From: Chitinophaga rupis
GTDB lineage: Bacteria > Bacteroidota > Bacteroidia > Chitinophagales > Chitinophagaceae
Reading direction: 5' to 3'
Length of the DNA stretch: 64,000 bases
NCBI RefSeq assembly: GCF_900109685.1
Contig: NZ_FOBB01000014.1
Coordinates: 1-64,000, forward strand
Made by a program: the position numbers and the translations under genes. Position 1 is the stretch's first letter. Each line of letters opens with the position of its first letter. The notes beneath the pieces are model-generated. The model worked only from the letters and a program-made list of their open reading frames with translations. It had not been told where the DNA came from and ran no database searches. Positions 1 to 8,180 of the stretch are shown here, piece by piece.

Positions 1-219
1 GTAAATGGCATTTTAAAACATGAGTTTGGGCTGAAAAGGACGTTTAGCAACTATGGCGACGCCGTCAATGCTGTTGGTAAGGCCATCGACTATTATAACC
101 GTGTCAGGCCTCATATGAGTTGTAACTATCTGACGCCCAATGAGGCACATACCAGAACAGGCCCTTTGGCCAAAAAATGGAAGCCAAGAAAAAAAACAAT
201 GAGTAAATTACCCTTGTAA
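1..219 (+). CDS. IS3-family transposase, C-terminal fragment (cut by window edge)
   Basis: Frame 1 is open from the first base to a TAA and encodes the last 72 residues of an rve-type integrase. It begins VNGILKHEFGL and contains DYYNRVRPH followed by LTPNEAH. This pattern is the end of the IS3/IS150 OrfB catalytic core: the helix after the last acidic residue of the DDE triad, then the YN-RPH signature. The 5' part lies outside the window, so intactness cannot be judged. The very basic tail is normal for the family. It is the only clear transposase sequence in the window. Confidence 0.85.
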   Translation, partial: VNGILKHEFGLKRTFSNYGDAVNAVGKAIDYYNRVRPHMSCNYLTPNEAHTRTGPLAKKWKPRKKTMSKLPL

Positions 220-302
220 AGCGCTCGCTGAAACAATCTACAACCTGTAAAGCCAATTCTGCATTCAATACGTCAACTGTAAGGTTTTTCTGTACTAAGA
301 CA
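1..302 (+). mobile_element. Right end of an IS3-family insertion sequence
   Basis: The transposase fragment is followed by about 80 non-coding bases that end in CTGTACTAAGACA near 302. IS3 elements end in CA, so the terminal inverted repeat probably ends here. The left end is outside the window, so neither the inverted repeat nor a target duplication can be confirmed. Confidence 0.45.
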
Positions 303-306
303 ATCC

Positions 307-378
307 ATCCCTTATAAGGGATAGCTTATATATGGCTCACATATAGCTTACATATGGCTTATATATGGCTTATCTGAC
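307..378. repeat. 16-bp palindrome followed by an 11-bp tandem repeat
   Basis: ATCCCTTATAAGGGAT at 307-322 is a perfect palindrome. Directly after it, units of 11 bp run in register: GCTTATATATG (324), GCTCACATATA (335), GCTTACATATG (346), GCTTATATATG (357) and a partial unit GCTTATCTGAC (368). Eleven bases is close to one helical turn, so the units would lie on one face of the DNA. The block sits between the IS end and the permease start at 567, where a promoter or operator is expected. Confidence 0.7.
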
Positions 379-566
379 AATCGGCGGGCAATAAGACGAC
401 AAATGCACCAGGGAACATCACCGTCCGCAAGCGGACACCAACCTGTGTCAATACCGGACAAGAGAAGCATTTAAAAGCAGGTAACCAGCTGATTATCAAT
501 AGTGTTAAACTCCGGCATTCAATTAGTAAGTCAAACACTATCTTACAAAGGGGAAAATAGCTGCAT

Positions 567-2942
567 ATGGTTAACATTCAACTCAAAACTACCTGGCGTA
601 ACCTGCTTAAGAACAAGTCACAGTCAGTGATCAATATTGCAGGATTATCGGTAGGCATAGCCCTGTCCATACTCATTGGTTTGCTGATATGGGATGAGCT
701 GTCCTTTGACCAATACCATCAAAACCATGACCGTATTGCCATGGTAATGACCAACCAGTATGTGAACGGGGAAATACAAACCGGTGGTGATGAGCCTATG
801 CAAATGGCGCCGGAGCTGCGGGTTAAGTACGGCAGCTATTTTAAGTATGTAGTTACGGCTACAGATCCTGCGGGTCATATCCTTTCCTACGGGGATAACA
901 ATCTTAATAAGAACGGCCGTTATATGGAGCCGCAGGCGCCGGAAATGCTTACCCTGCATATGCTCAAAGGCACGCGCGCCGGCCTGCAGGACCCTGCTTC
1001 CATTTTGTTATCCGCATCCGTAGCGAAAACTTTTTTCGGAGAGGCAGATCCCATAGGTAAGCTCATGAAAATTGATAACAAGCTGGATGTAAAGGTAACC
1101 GGCGTATATGAAGACCTGCCTGCTAACACCACCTTTTCAAACCTGGGTTTCATATCGCCCTGGGAATTATATGCCCAAAGCGAAGACCTGGCCAGCAAAG
1201 CAGGCTGGGGGAACCGCTGGTTCCAAACCTATGTGCAAATAGCGGATAATACGGATATGCAGCAGGTATCTGCAAAGATCAAAAATATAGGCCTGCAGAG
1301 GATGAACAGCGATGCTTTTCAGCCGCAGACGTTCCTGCATCCTATGAACCGCTGGCACCTGTATTCCAGGTTCAGGAACGGGCTGCCGGCAGGTGGCCGC
1401 ATACAGTTTGTTTGGTTCTTTGGTATCATTGGCGGCTTTGTGCTGCTACTGGCCTGCATTAATTTCATGAACCTGGCCACGGCGCGTTCAGAAAAACGGG
1501 CTAAGGAAGTAGGCATCCGCAAAGCTATTGGCTCCGGCCGGGGGCAGCTGATCCTGCAGTTCCTGGGTGAGTCTGTACTTACGGCATTCATTTGTTTCCT
1601 ATTATCCCTGTTGCTGGTAAGCCTTATCCTGCCCTGGTTTAACGGGATAGCAGATAAAAAGCTCAGCATCTTATGGGGGCAACCTATATTCTGGTTACTG
1701 TGCCTGGGTTTTACCCTGTTTACCGGCGTGCTTGCCGGCAGCTACCCTGCATTATACCTGTCGGCCTTAAAACCGGTAAAGGTCCTGAAAGGGCCTTTTA
1801 AGGCCGGGCGCTTTGCAGCGGTGCCGCGTAAAACGCTGGTGGTAATGCAGTTCTCCATTTCAGTAACATTGATCATTTGCACCATTATTGTTTTTAAACA
1901 GATCCTGTTTGCAAAAGACCGTCCTATCGGATTTAACCGCAATGGGTTATTAACCATGCGTATGATCACGGAGGAAACCCGTAAAAATTATCCTGCCTTC
2001 CGCGATGCCCTGCTGGAAAGCGGGGTGGTAACCAGTGTGGCACAATCCCAAAGCTCTGCTATGTATGCAGGCGTTACCAACATTGGATTTAGCTGGCGCG
2101 GTAAAGACCCAAACATGCAGGATGAAATTGTGACCATGGCCATTACCCCTGAGTTTGGAAAAACCATTAACTGGCAAATGGCCGACGGGCGCGATTTTAA
2201 TAAGCTCTTTGCCACGGATTCAGCCGGTTTTGTATTAAACCAGGCCGCCGTAAAATACATGGGTTTTGAGAACCCGGTAGGAGAGATGGTGAATGCTTTT
2301 GGCCGCCAGTACCATGTAATTGGCGTGGTAAAGGATATGGTGATGCAATCTATGTTTGATCCGGTGAGGCCTACTATATTTTACCTGGATGCATTTAACA
2401 GGGTAAAGTTCATTAACCTGCGTATTAACCCTGCGCTGAGCGCCGGCAAGGCTGTGGCGCAGATAGAAACCATCTTTAAAAAGTATAATCCCGTTACGCC
2501 GTTTGAATATGCTTTTGCGGATGATGATTTCCAGGCCAAGTTCCAGGATGAGGAACGCCTGGGCAAGCTGGCCGCCTTTTTTACCATCCTGGCTGTTTTC
2601 ATCAGCTGTTTGGGCCTGTATGGGCTGGCTGCTTTTGTGGCGGAACAGCGCACCAGGGAAATTGGCGTACGTAAGGTAATGGGCGCTACGGTGTTTAATG
2701 TGTGGTGCTTGTTATCCAAAGATTTTGTGATGCTCATTACAATTGCATTGCTGATAGCTATACCTGCGGGGTATTACTTTATGCATGGCTGGCTGCAGCA
2801 TTATGAATACCGGGCAGCATTATCCTGGTGGATCTTTGCAGGTGTAGGCTTAGGCGCATTAGTGCTGATACTGGGAACGGTGAGCTTCCAGACTATAAAA
2901 GCAGCGATAGCCAACCCGGTGAAGAGTTTGAGAACGGAATAA
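567..2942 (+). CDS. ABC transporter permease, MacB/FtsX type (791 aa)
   Basis: Large integral membrane protein of the Bacteroidota class that carries two MacB-PCD periplasmic regions and two FtsX permease domains in one chain. Residues 1-45 hold the start pattern TTWRNLLKNKSQSVINIAG and the first membrane helix. A periplasmic domain follows, then an FtsX domain with LACINFMNLATARSEKRAKE around residues 290-320. A second periplasmic domain is followed by a second FtsX domain with SCLGLYGLAAFVAEQRTREIG and a closing NPVKSLRTE. The ATG is preceded by AAAGGGGAAA, a plausible ribosome site. No ATPase gene is adjacent, which is common for this class. The substrate is unknown; members are usually annotated as antimicrobial-peptide or macrolide exporters. 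A paralogue lies at 14046-16502. Confidence 0.9.
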   Translation: MVNIQLKTTWRNLLKNKSQSVINIAGLSVGIALSILIGLLIWDELSFDQYHQNHDRIAMVMTNQYVNGEIQTGGDEPMQMAPELRVKYGSYFKYVVTATDPAGHILSYGDNNLNKNGRYMEPQAPEMLTLHMLKGTRAGLQDPASILLSASVAKTFFGEADPIGKLMKIDNKLDVKVTGVYEDLPANTTFSNLGFISPWELYAQSEDLASKAGWGNRWFQTYVQIADNTDMQQVSAKIKNIGLQRMNSDAFQPQTFLHPMNRWHLYSRFRNGLPAGGRIQFVWFFGIIGGFVLLLACINFMNLATARSEKRAKEVGIRKAIGSGRGQLILQFLGESVLTAFICFLLSLLLVSLILPWFNGIADKKLSILWGQPIFWLLCLGFTLFTGVLAGSYPALYLSALKPVKVLKGPFKAGRFAAVPRKTLVVMQFSISVTLIICTIIVFKQILFAKDRPIGFNRNGLLTMRMITEETRKNYPAFRDALLESGVVTSVAQSQSSAMYAGVTNIGFSWRGKDPNMQDEIVTMAITPEFGKTINWQMADGRDFNKLFATDSAGFVLNQAAVKYMGFENPVGEMVNAFGRQYHVIGVVKDMVMQSMFDPVRPTIFYLDAFNRVKFINLRINPALSAGKAVAQIETIFKKYNPVTPFEYAFADDDFQAKFQDEERLGKLAAFFTILAVFISCLGLYGLAAFVAEQRTREIGVRKVMGATVFNVWCLLSKDFVMLITIALLIAIPAGYYFMHGWLQHYEYRAALSWWIFAGVGLGALVLILGTVSFQTIKAAIANPVKSLRTE

Positions 2943-2976
2943 AGTAAAAAGTAAAAAAGTAAAAATTAAAAAGGAA
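2941..2976. repeat. Heptamer array (AAAGTAA family)
   Basis: AAAGTAA AAAGTAA, a one-base slip, AAAGTAA AAATTAA AAAGGAA. The array begins inside the stop codon of the preceding permease gene. Confidence 0.6.
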
Positions 2977-3018
2977 TGCAGCGATACGGGTAAGCCTGAT
3001 ATTTAAAGTCTTAAACAA

Positions 3019-3058
3019 AAACGGGGCCGTCCCGAAAGTAACTGAGATGGTCCCGTTT
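3019..3058 (+). terminator. Hairpin terminator of the first permease gene
   Basis: AAACGGGGCCGTC pairs with GATGGTCCCGTTT over 13 positions, two of them G-U pairs that work only in the plus-strand transcript. TTTGATATTT follows. It therefore probably terminates the permease transcript. Confidence 0.6.
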
Positions 3059-3085
3059 GATATTTATCAGCCTCTCCTCATCGCA

Positions 3086-3814
3086 TTAACTAAGCTTAAT
3101 ATCACGAATGTCTATCGATATGAATAATGGTTCCGGTTTTTTGGCAGTATTGTCTTCCTGCCTTAGATAAACATTTCTTTTAGTGGCAAATTTAACTCCC
3201 TGCACTTCCACATAGTCCGCCAGATAATGAGCTGTTCGCGCACCACTGAGAATTTCTACGTTATAATCATGCCTCTTTATCAATCCGCTGCTGTCTATAT
3301 AAAAAGTTTGCACCGGGCCGTGGGTGGCCACTTCTTTCGGAAATGTAACCTGTAAACGTCTGAAGGTCTCGCCATCTTCCTCCCAGGGTTCCAGCTCTTT
3401 AAAACTGTACCCGGGATCTGCAAGACAAAATGGAACATTGAGATAATTCCACATCGCATAACCCGTGAAATAAGTTAATTGCAGCTTCGACCATGGAGTA
3501 TTTGTTACATACCCCGAAAAAGTAGCACGTGGATCAAGTAACTCTTCTATCACTTCATTCCTGTTGTTGATGATAGCCACCTTACCTGGCTCATATGAAT
3601 TATGCCAGTCCTTCTCAACGAATGGGTAAAAAGAGGTAAACTGCTTCCGGGTACTGGTGACGACATTTATGTTATCCATAATGCCGGGCACCTGCTTTAA
3701 CGCCCAGGTTATGCCTCCAATTCTTAAGCTGGCGGATATGTTCTCAAATTTCCTCCAGTTGTTTAGTCCGCCATAAGCGTCTATCACAGACTCTAATAAG
3801 TTGCTCATTTTCAT
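3086..3814 (-). CDS. Conserved hypothetical protein (242 aa), divergent from HxlR
   Basis: I do not recognise a named family. The protein starts MKMSNLLESVIDAYGGLNNW and has no signal peptide or membrane segment. It has many aromatic residues and alternating beta-type segments, such as GPVQTFYIDSSGLIKRHDY and VQGVKFATKRNVYL. This resembles the LolA-like beta-sheet proteins that carry substrate lipids, but that is only a fold guess. It is divergent from an HxlR regulator, and its promoter lies inside inverted repeats, so it is probably that regulator's target. HxlR targets are often detoxification enzymes, which gives a weak functional hint. A second in-frame ATG lies two codons downstream. 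Confidence 0.75.
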   Translation of the reverse strand: MKMSNLLESVIDAYGGLNNWRKFENISASLRIGGITWALKQVPGIMDNINVVTSTRKQFTSFYPFVEKDWHNSYEPGKVAIINNRNEVIEELLDPRATFSGYVTNTPWSKLQLTYFTGYAMWNYLNVPFCLADPGYSFKELEPWEEDGETFRRLQVTFPKEVATHGPVQTFYIDSSGLIKRHDYNVEILSGARTAHYLADYVEVQGVKFATKRNVYLRQEDNTAKKPEPLFISIDIRDIKLS

Positions 3815-3845
3815 GTGTTTAAAACTTTTATTTCTCGCAGGGCAG

Positions 3846-3904
3846 TATTTGCACTTGCTATTTACAAGTGCAAATATACTATTATCTACTTGTATTTTGC
3901 AAGT
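3846..3904 (-). promoter_or_regulatory. Promoter of the hypothetical gene inside HxlR-type operators
   Basis: On the minus strand, ACTTG (3904-3900), a 21-bp spacer and TATATTTG (3878-3871) match the Bacteroidota -33/-7 promoter. TATTTGCACTTG (3846-3857) and CAAGTGCAAATA (3865-3876) form a perfect 12-bp inverted repeat over the -7 box. ACTTG...CAAGT (3888-3904) covers the -33 box. Repeated ACTTGCA/TGCAAGT half-sites point to a dimeric winged-helix repressor, presumably the divergent HxlR protein. Confidence 0.6.
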
Positions 3905-3933
3905 GCAAAAAGATAAAATGAATAATAAACGCT

Positions 3934-3941
3934 TAACTTTG
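3934..3941 (+). promoter_or_regulatory. -7 box of the HxlR gene
   Basis: TAACTTTG matches TAnnTTTG exactly. It predicts transcription from about 3948, downstream of the ATG at 3918 and upstream of the ATG at 3981, and so favours the later start. Half-sites TTGCACTT and TTGCAAGT (3939-3959) overlap it, which would allow autoregulation. Confidence 0.45.
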
Positions 3942-3980
3942 CACTTTCAAATTGCAAGTAAGATCCTGGGTTACGATCAC

Positions 3981-4421
3981 ATGAAAGAGATAAAAAAAAG
4001 GTCTGAATGTCCTGTTAGTTTCAGTCTTGATTTTTTTGGAGATAAATGGACATTGCTCATTATCAGGGACATTGTATTGCATGACAAGCATACGTTTGGA
4101 GATTTCCTTCAATCTGCGGAAGGCATTGCAACCAACATCTTAACGGATAGGTTAAAGATGTTGGAGGAACAGGGACTTCTTATGAAATATCCTGTTGCAG
4201 GTAAGGCAAGAATAGGTTATTGTTTAACCGAAAAGGGCGTAACCACTATCCCGATCGTAATAGAAATGGCACTTTGGGGCATCTCCCAAAACAATAGTGA
4301 CCTAAAAAAAGAATTGACGGCGGCCCTTCGGAAAGACAAAGCCGGGGTGATCAGGCAGCTCACTTCGCAGCATATTCAGCTCTATCGCTTACATAAGTCC
4401 AATACCACATTAAATACCTGA
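3981..4421 (+). CDS. HxlR-family winged-helix transcriptional regulator
   Basis: Single-domain DNA-binding protein of 146 aa. It opens MKEIKKRSECPVSFSLDFFG, followed by GDKWTLLIIRDIV, the hallmark of the HxlR family: a conserved Cys before the recognition region, then LD-x-x-GDKWT. The wing region contains NILTDRLKMLEEQGLL. The family often senses reactive electrophiles or disulphide stress through the conserved Cys. The reading frame extends upstream through further ATG codons, but 3981 gives the usual family N-terminus and lies downstream of the predicted -7 box. It is divergent from the 3086-3814 gene and probably controls it and itself. Confidence 0.88.
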   Translation: MKEIKKRSECPVSFSLDFFGDKWTLLIIRDIVLHDKHTFGDFLQSAEGIATNILTDRLKMLEEQGLLMKYPVAGKARIGYCLTEKGVTTIPIVIEMALWGISQNNSDLKKELTAALRKDKAGVIRQLTSQHIQLYRLHKSNTTLNT

Positions 4422-4480
4422 AAGCCGGCAGAACCATCGCCAACAACCTATTGATGCGCAGCGGAATGCTATAAAAGTAA

Positions 4481-4513
4481 GGGCCGTCTCAATTCTTTTG
4501 AGACGGCCCTTTT
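4481..4513. terminator. Bidirectional terminator between HxlR and ndk
   Basis: GGGCCGTCTCAA (4481-4492), a 5-nt loop and TTGAGACGGCCC (4498-4509) form a perfect 12-bp stem with TTTT after it. On the minus strand TTACTTTTAT follows. It lies between convergent genes. The stem resembles the terminator at 7192. Confidence 0.85.
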
Positions 4514-4534
4514 CTATTATGAAAAAGTGTTGGC

Positions 4535-4951
4535 TTAGAACTGTTCTAATCCGCTGAAGAAAAAGCTGCCTTCAATAGCTGCATTCTCATCAGAATCAGA
4601 ACCGTGAATAGCGTTACGGCCCAGGGATTCTGCAAATAATTTGCGGATAGTGCCGGCATCAGCATTCGCAGGGTTGGTAGCGCCGATCAGCTTGCGGAAA
4701 TCTTCCACGGCATTGTCCTTTTCCAGGATAGCCGCTACAATGTGACCGCTGCTCATAAATTCCACCAGCTCCCCGTAAAAAGGACGCTCTTTGTGTACAG
4801 CATAAAATTCGCCCGCTTTTTCGGTTGATAACCGGGTCATTTTGAGTGCCACAATGCGGAAGCCAGCTCCATTGATCTTTTCCAAAATGGCGCCGATATG
4901 CCCATTGGCTACTGCGTCCGGCTTAATCATCGTAAATGTTCTGTTACCCAT
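4535..4951 (-). CDS. ndk: Nucleoside diphosphate kinase
   Basis: 138 aa, the normal size of a bacterial Ndk. The enzyme transfers the gamma-phosphate of ATP to nucleoside diphosphates through a phosphohistidine. Visible signatures are TFTMIKPDAV (Lys10 at the active site), the Kpn-loop region near residues 85-105, and RNAIHGSDS with catalytic His116. Start at the ATG giving MGNRTFTMIKPD. It stands alone, with the terminator at 4481-4513 downstream and a heptamer array beginning about 60 bp upstream. Confidence 0.97.
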   Translation of the reverse strand: MGNRTFTMIKPDAVANGHIGAILEKINGAGFRIVALKMTRLSTEKAGEFYAVHKERPFYGELVEFMSSGHIVAAILEKDNAVEDFRKLIGATNPANADAGTIRKLFAESLGRNAIHGSDSDENAAIEGSFFFSGLEQF

Positions 4952-5010
4952 ATGTTGTTATTCCAAGTTAAATTGTTTGTTCTGAGGTTCATTGTCCACC
5001 ACAAGAGTTG

Positions 5011-5073
5011 GCAGTCAGCAGTGGGCAGTTGGCAGTCGACTGCTAACTGTCCACTGCCAACTGTGGACTATCG
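5011..5073. repeat. Heptamer array, inverted (GCAGTNG / ACTGCCA family)
   Basis: Four units GCAGTCA GCAGTGG GCAGTTG GCAGTCG (5011-5038) are followed at once by five units of opposite sense: ACTGCTA ACTGTCC ACTGCCA ACTGTGG ACTATCG (5039-5073). Bases 5018-5037 and 5038-5057 pair as a 20-bp stem with two mismatches. It lies between the divergent ndk and DHH genes. Confidence 0.75.
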
Positions 5074-5214
5074 TCTAACGGGCGCAAAGGTAACCAGAAT
5101 TTGTTTATCAGATAAATCCGGGACAAAATTTTGAAATTCTGCACCAAATAAAGAACTTCGCACTTCGTTTTAAATGAACGCATAACAATATTTTATCATC
5201 CGCTTATTCTTGGT

Positions 5215-6234
5215 ATGAAGCCGATCGAGGAAATCAAGCCTTTGCTGGTAACCCCTAAAAAAGTGGTGATTACCATGCACCAGAAACCGGATGCAGATGC
5301 CATGGGTTCGTCTTTGGCCATGTATCACTACCTGCGTCAGAAGGGACATGACATCACTGTTATTTCACCTACTAACTTTCCGGATTTTCTGGCCTGGTTG
5401 CCCGGGGCCGACCTGGTGGTGGATTTTGAATCCATGCAGGACAAGGCCATGAGCGCACTGGAAGGGGTGGAGCTGTTATTTTGCCTGGACTTCAATGCTT
5501 TATACCGCACCAAGAACCTGGCGCCGTACCTGGAGCAGCTGAAATGTCCTAAAATACTCATTGACCATCACCTGGAGCCACAGCCTACTTTTGACTATGG
5601 TGTAAGTGATACCAAAGCTTCCTCTACCGCACAGCTGGTATATGAAACGCTTTATAAATTGGGAGAAGAGCAGTATATTACCGAAGAGATTGCGCAATGT
5701 ATCTATGCCGGAACCGTCACGGACACGGGATCTTTCCGGTTCGCCTCTACCTCTGCCAGGGTGCACCGTATGGTAGCAGACCTGATGGACAGGGGGTTAA
5801 AGCATGAGATCATTCATCAGAACATTTACGACAATTTCCTGGAAAACCGCCTGCGCTTTATTGGCCACAGCCTGCTGCACCGGATGGAGGTCTTCTACGA
5901 ATATAATACGGCTATGATGGCAATTCCCTATGCAGACCTGAAAAGGTTTGACCTGCAAACAGGGGATACGGAAGGATTAGTGAACTTTTTATTATCTATA
6001 CAGGGTATTAAAATGGCAGCGCTGATCATAGACCGCCGGGAAGAGGTAAAGCTGTCATTCCGCTCCAAAGGTGATTTTGACGTGAATACCTTCGCCCGTA
6101 AATATTTTGAAGGCGGCGGCCACTTTAATGCAGCCGGCGGCAGAAGTACGGATACGCTGGAAAAAACAGTACAGCGCTTTATCCATGCTATGGAAGAGAA
6201 CGAAGCATTATTACAGGATCATATAAAAGTTTGA
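5215..6234 (+). CDS. DHH/DHHA1 phosphoesterase (NrnA-like oligoribonuclease / pAp phosphatase)
   Basis: 339 aa, cytoplasmic. N-terminal DHH domain: MHQKPDADAMGSS (His22, Asp26, Asp28), FCLDFN (Asp92), LIDHH (Asp117-His119) and AGTVTDTGSFRF. These are the metal-binding motifs of the family. C-terminal DHHA1 domain ends with the substrate-binding FEGGGHFNAAGG (around 299-309). NrnA-type enzymes degrade 2-5 nt RNAs and may hydrolyse pAp; related proteins hydrolyse pApA made from c-di-AMP. That is worth noting because the c-di-AMP synthase lies 1.1 kb downstream on the other strand. Which substrate applies cannot be told from sequence. Confidence 0.92.
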   Translation: MKPIEEIKPLLVTPKKVVITMHQKPDADAMGSSLAMYHYLRQKGHDITVISPTNFPDFLAWLPGADLVVDFESMQDKAMSALEGVELLFCLDFNALYRTKNLAPYLEQLKCPKILIDHHLEPQPTFDYGVSDTKASSTAQLVYETLYKLGEEQYITEEIAQCIYAGTVTDTGSFRFASTSARVHRMVADLMDRGLKHEIIHQNIYDNFLENRLRFIGHSLLHRMEVFYEYNTAMMAIPYADLKRFDLQTGDTEGLVNFLLSIQGIKMAALIIDRREEVKLSFRSKGDFDVNTFARKYFEGGGHFNAAGGRSTDTLEKTVQRFIHAMEENEALLQDHIKV

Positions 6235-6302
6235 GGGTACAACATCCTTCAGGCTTTGACCGTTAAAGACTGACCAAAAAAAATAAAGACAAATACCTAC
6301 AG

Positions 6303-7172
6303 ATGAAAAAAAACAATCAGTTACTTGTAGCAGCATTAGGCTTGTTCATGGCTAGCTGCGGTGCCGGTGGGCCCAAGAAAACACCAGGTGGTGTAGAATA
6401 CACCGTACATAAATCGGGCAGCGGTGCACAGCTGAAGCTGGGCGATACGGTGCTGATGAACATTACCCAGCGCCTGAACGACTCTATCCTGGCAGAATCC
6501 CGCAAGCTGGTGGGTGCGCCTGTGCCGGTGCTGATCTCCAAATCAGTGAATAAATATGACCTGATGGAAGGATTAGCCCTGCTGAAAGAAGGAGATAGCG
6601 CTACGTTCATTATTCCCTGGGATTCTTTACCAGAGCCCCGTCCGCCGTTTGGTAAAAAAGGCGACAAGCTGAAGGTAACTTTTGCTGTAGAGAACAAATA
6701 TTCTGCATCTACACAAACTGCCAAAGAAGAAAAGGAAATAAAAGAATACCTGGATAGTCATAAGCTGAACGCTACCAAGAATGCTGAAGGTGTATACGTA
6801 TCCGTTAGCCAGCCTGGTACCGGCGATATGCCTAAACCCGGCGATACCGTGTTTGTACACTACACCGGTAAGCTGCTGAGCGGTAAAACCTTTGACTCCA
6901 GCCTGGATTCTACATTACGCCCCGGTATGCCGCTGGAACCTATTAAGTTCCCTATTGGCCAGGGTTTTGTAATTAAAGGTTGGGATGCTGGTATTGGTTC
7001 CCTGAATAAAGGTTCCAAAGCTACACTGGTAATACCTTCTTCACTGGCTTATGGCCTGCAGGGTAGCCCCCCGGCCATTCCCAGCAATTCTGTACTGGTA
7101 TTTGATGTGCAACTGGTTGATGTGAAGCCAGGTAAAGCGCCTGCCGCTGCACCTGCTGCTCCCGGTAAGTAA
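6303..7172 (+). CDS. FKBP-type peptidyl-prolyl isomerase lipoprotein
   Basis: 289 aa. The N-terminus is a lipoprotein signal with Cys19 in LFMASCG. Residues about 32-135 form a first, degenerate FKBP-like domain (LKLGDTVLMNI, LLKEGDSATFIIPWDSLP). Residues about 160-277 form a complete FKBP domain with GDTVFVHYTGKLLSGKTFDSS, FVIKGWDAGIGSLNKGSKA and IPSSLAYG. The tail is Ala/Pro-rich. It probably helps fold exported proteins in the periplasm or at the outer membrane. It lies 68 bp after the DHH gene on the same strand, may be co-transcribed, and is followed by a strong terminator. Confidence 0.93.
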   Translation: MKKNNQLLVAALGLFMASCGAGGPKKTPGGVEYTVHKSGSGAQLKLGDTVLMNITQRLNDSILAESRKLVGAPVPVLISKSVNKYDLMEGLALLKEGDSATFIIPWDSLPEPRPPFGKKGDKLKVTFAVENKYSASTQTAKEEKEIKEYLDSHKLNATKNAEGVYVSVSQPGTGDMPKPGDTVFVHYTGKLLSGKTFDSSLDSTLRPGMPLEPIKFPIGQGFVIKGWDAGIGSLNKGSKATLVIPSSLAYGLQGSPPAIPSNSVLVFDVQLVDVKPGKAPAAAPAAPGK

Positions 7173-7191
7173 TATTCGGAAAGTTAATAGT

Positions 7192-7228
7192 AAAGGGCTG
7201 TCTCAATCTTGATTGAGACAGCCCTTTT
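7192..7228. terminator. Terminator after the FKBP gene
   Basis: AAAGGGCTGTCTCAATC (7192-7208) and GATTGAGACAGCCCTTT (7211-7227) are perfect complements; the real loop will be a little larger than the 2-nt gap. The core matches the terminator at 4481 except for one transition pair. Confidence 0.85.
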
Positions 7229-7364
7229 AATTAATAATGAAGACTGGATAATTAATTAAAAAGAGGAATGGCGTTTACTTGAAACGCCATTCCTCTTTAT
7301 GTTGCAATTATGGTAGTGCAGGGTAGTTGCCCCACGATTCTTAATTCTTAATTATTAATTAACT
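7229..7364. repeat. Two heptamer arrays flanking a second hairpin
   Basis: AATTAAT AATGAAG ACTGGAT AATTAAT (7229-7256) and, in the opposite sense, ATTCTTA ATTCTTA ATTATTA ATTAACT (7337-7364). The second array contains the dacA stop codon. Between them AAAGAGGAATGGCGTTT (7260-7276) pairs perfectly with 7282-7298, a probable terminator for dacA on the minus strand. Confidence 0.7.
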
Positions 7365-8168
7365 CTCCCCATCCACCAATACTTCATACATCTTGATCTT
7401 CAGCTCCTCCAGGGATACATCCTGTACCAAACGGCCGTCCTGCGCATAGGAAATAGTAGCGCGTTCTTCCGATACTACGATGGCCAGGTTATCACTATGT
7501 TCTGTGATACCTACGGCAGAGCGGTGGCGCAAACCAATACGGGTAGGCAGGTTGGGATTGTCGGATACCGGCAGTATTACCTTGGCGGCCAGGATCTTAT
7601 TGCCTACAATGATCAGCGCCCCATCATGCAGGGGACTGCTTTTGGAAAAAATACTTTCAATGAGCTTGGCGCTGATGTTGCCATCAATACCAATGCTGCT
7701 GGCCGTATCAAACTTTACCCTGTGGGTAGTGGCAATCACAATGAGGGCGCCGGTATGGCGGGCAGAAAGGTGGCCCACGGCAGTGATCACTTCATTAATA
7801 ATATTCTCCTCTTCGCGGTAGCTTTTAAACCGGTCCGGCATAAACAGCTTGGTAAAAAAACTATCCTTGCTCAACGGTGTTTTCTTTCCAAGTACCAGCA
7901 GGAACTTGCGGATCTCCGGCTGAAATATAATGATAATGGCAATGAGCCCTACGTTAATGAAGTTCTGTAAAATATTGGTGAGAATGGGCATGCCCAGCGC
8001 CTGTACCAGGAAGTAAGCCAGGTACACCATCAGCAGGCCCACGAAAATGTTGAAAGCCAGGCTGCCCTTTAATAACCGGTATAATTGAATAACCAGGAAA
8101 ATTACGATCGACAGGTCCAGAATATTCAGCCAGTTAAATCTATATCCGTAAAATTGAAACATATCCAT
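7359..8168 (-). CDS. dacA: Diadenylate cyclase (DacA/CdaA type)
   Basis: 269 aa membrane-anchored enzyme that makes cyclic di-AMP from two ATP. Three hydrophobic helices occupy about residues 17-32, 38-58 and 63-83. The DisA_N catalytic domain follows, with SPLHDGALII (Asp182-Gly-Ala) and GLRHRSAVG (Arg214-His-Arg216), the two motifs that bind ATP and metal. The CdaA architecture, with membrane helices first, distinguishes it from DisA and CdaS. It is followed by folP-type genes in many Bacteroidota; here folP lies just upstream on the same strand. The stop codon falls inside a heptamer repeat, so the last residues may drift. Confidence 0.95.
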   Translation of the reverse strand: MDMFQFYGYRFNWLNILDLSIVIFLVIQLYRLLKGSLAFNIFVGLLMVYLAYFLVQALGMPILTNILQNFINVGLIAIIIIFQPEIRKFLLVLGKKTPLSKDSFFTKLFMPDRFKSYREEENIINEVITAVGHLSARHTGALIVIATTHRVKFDTASSIGIDGNISAKLIESIFSKSSPLHDGALIIVGNKILAAKVILPVSDNPNLPTRIGLRHRSAVGITEHSDNLAIVVSEERATISYAQDGRLVQDVSLEELKIKMYEVLVDGES

Positions 8169-8180
8169 AATTGTAAAAAT

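Noticed and set aside
359..577. 72-codon frame on the minus strand
   Set aside because: No homology-like features; it overlaps the 11-bp repeats and the start of the permease gene.
4898..5134. 78-codon frame between ndk and the DHH gene
   Set aside because: It overlaps ndk antisense and runs through the GCAGTNG heptamer array.
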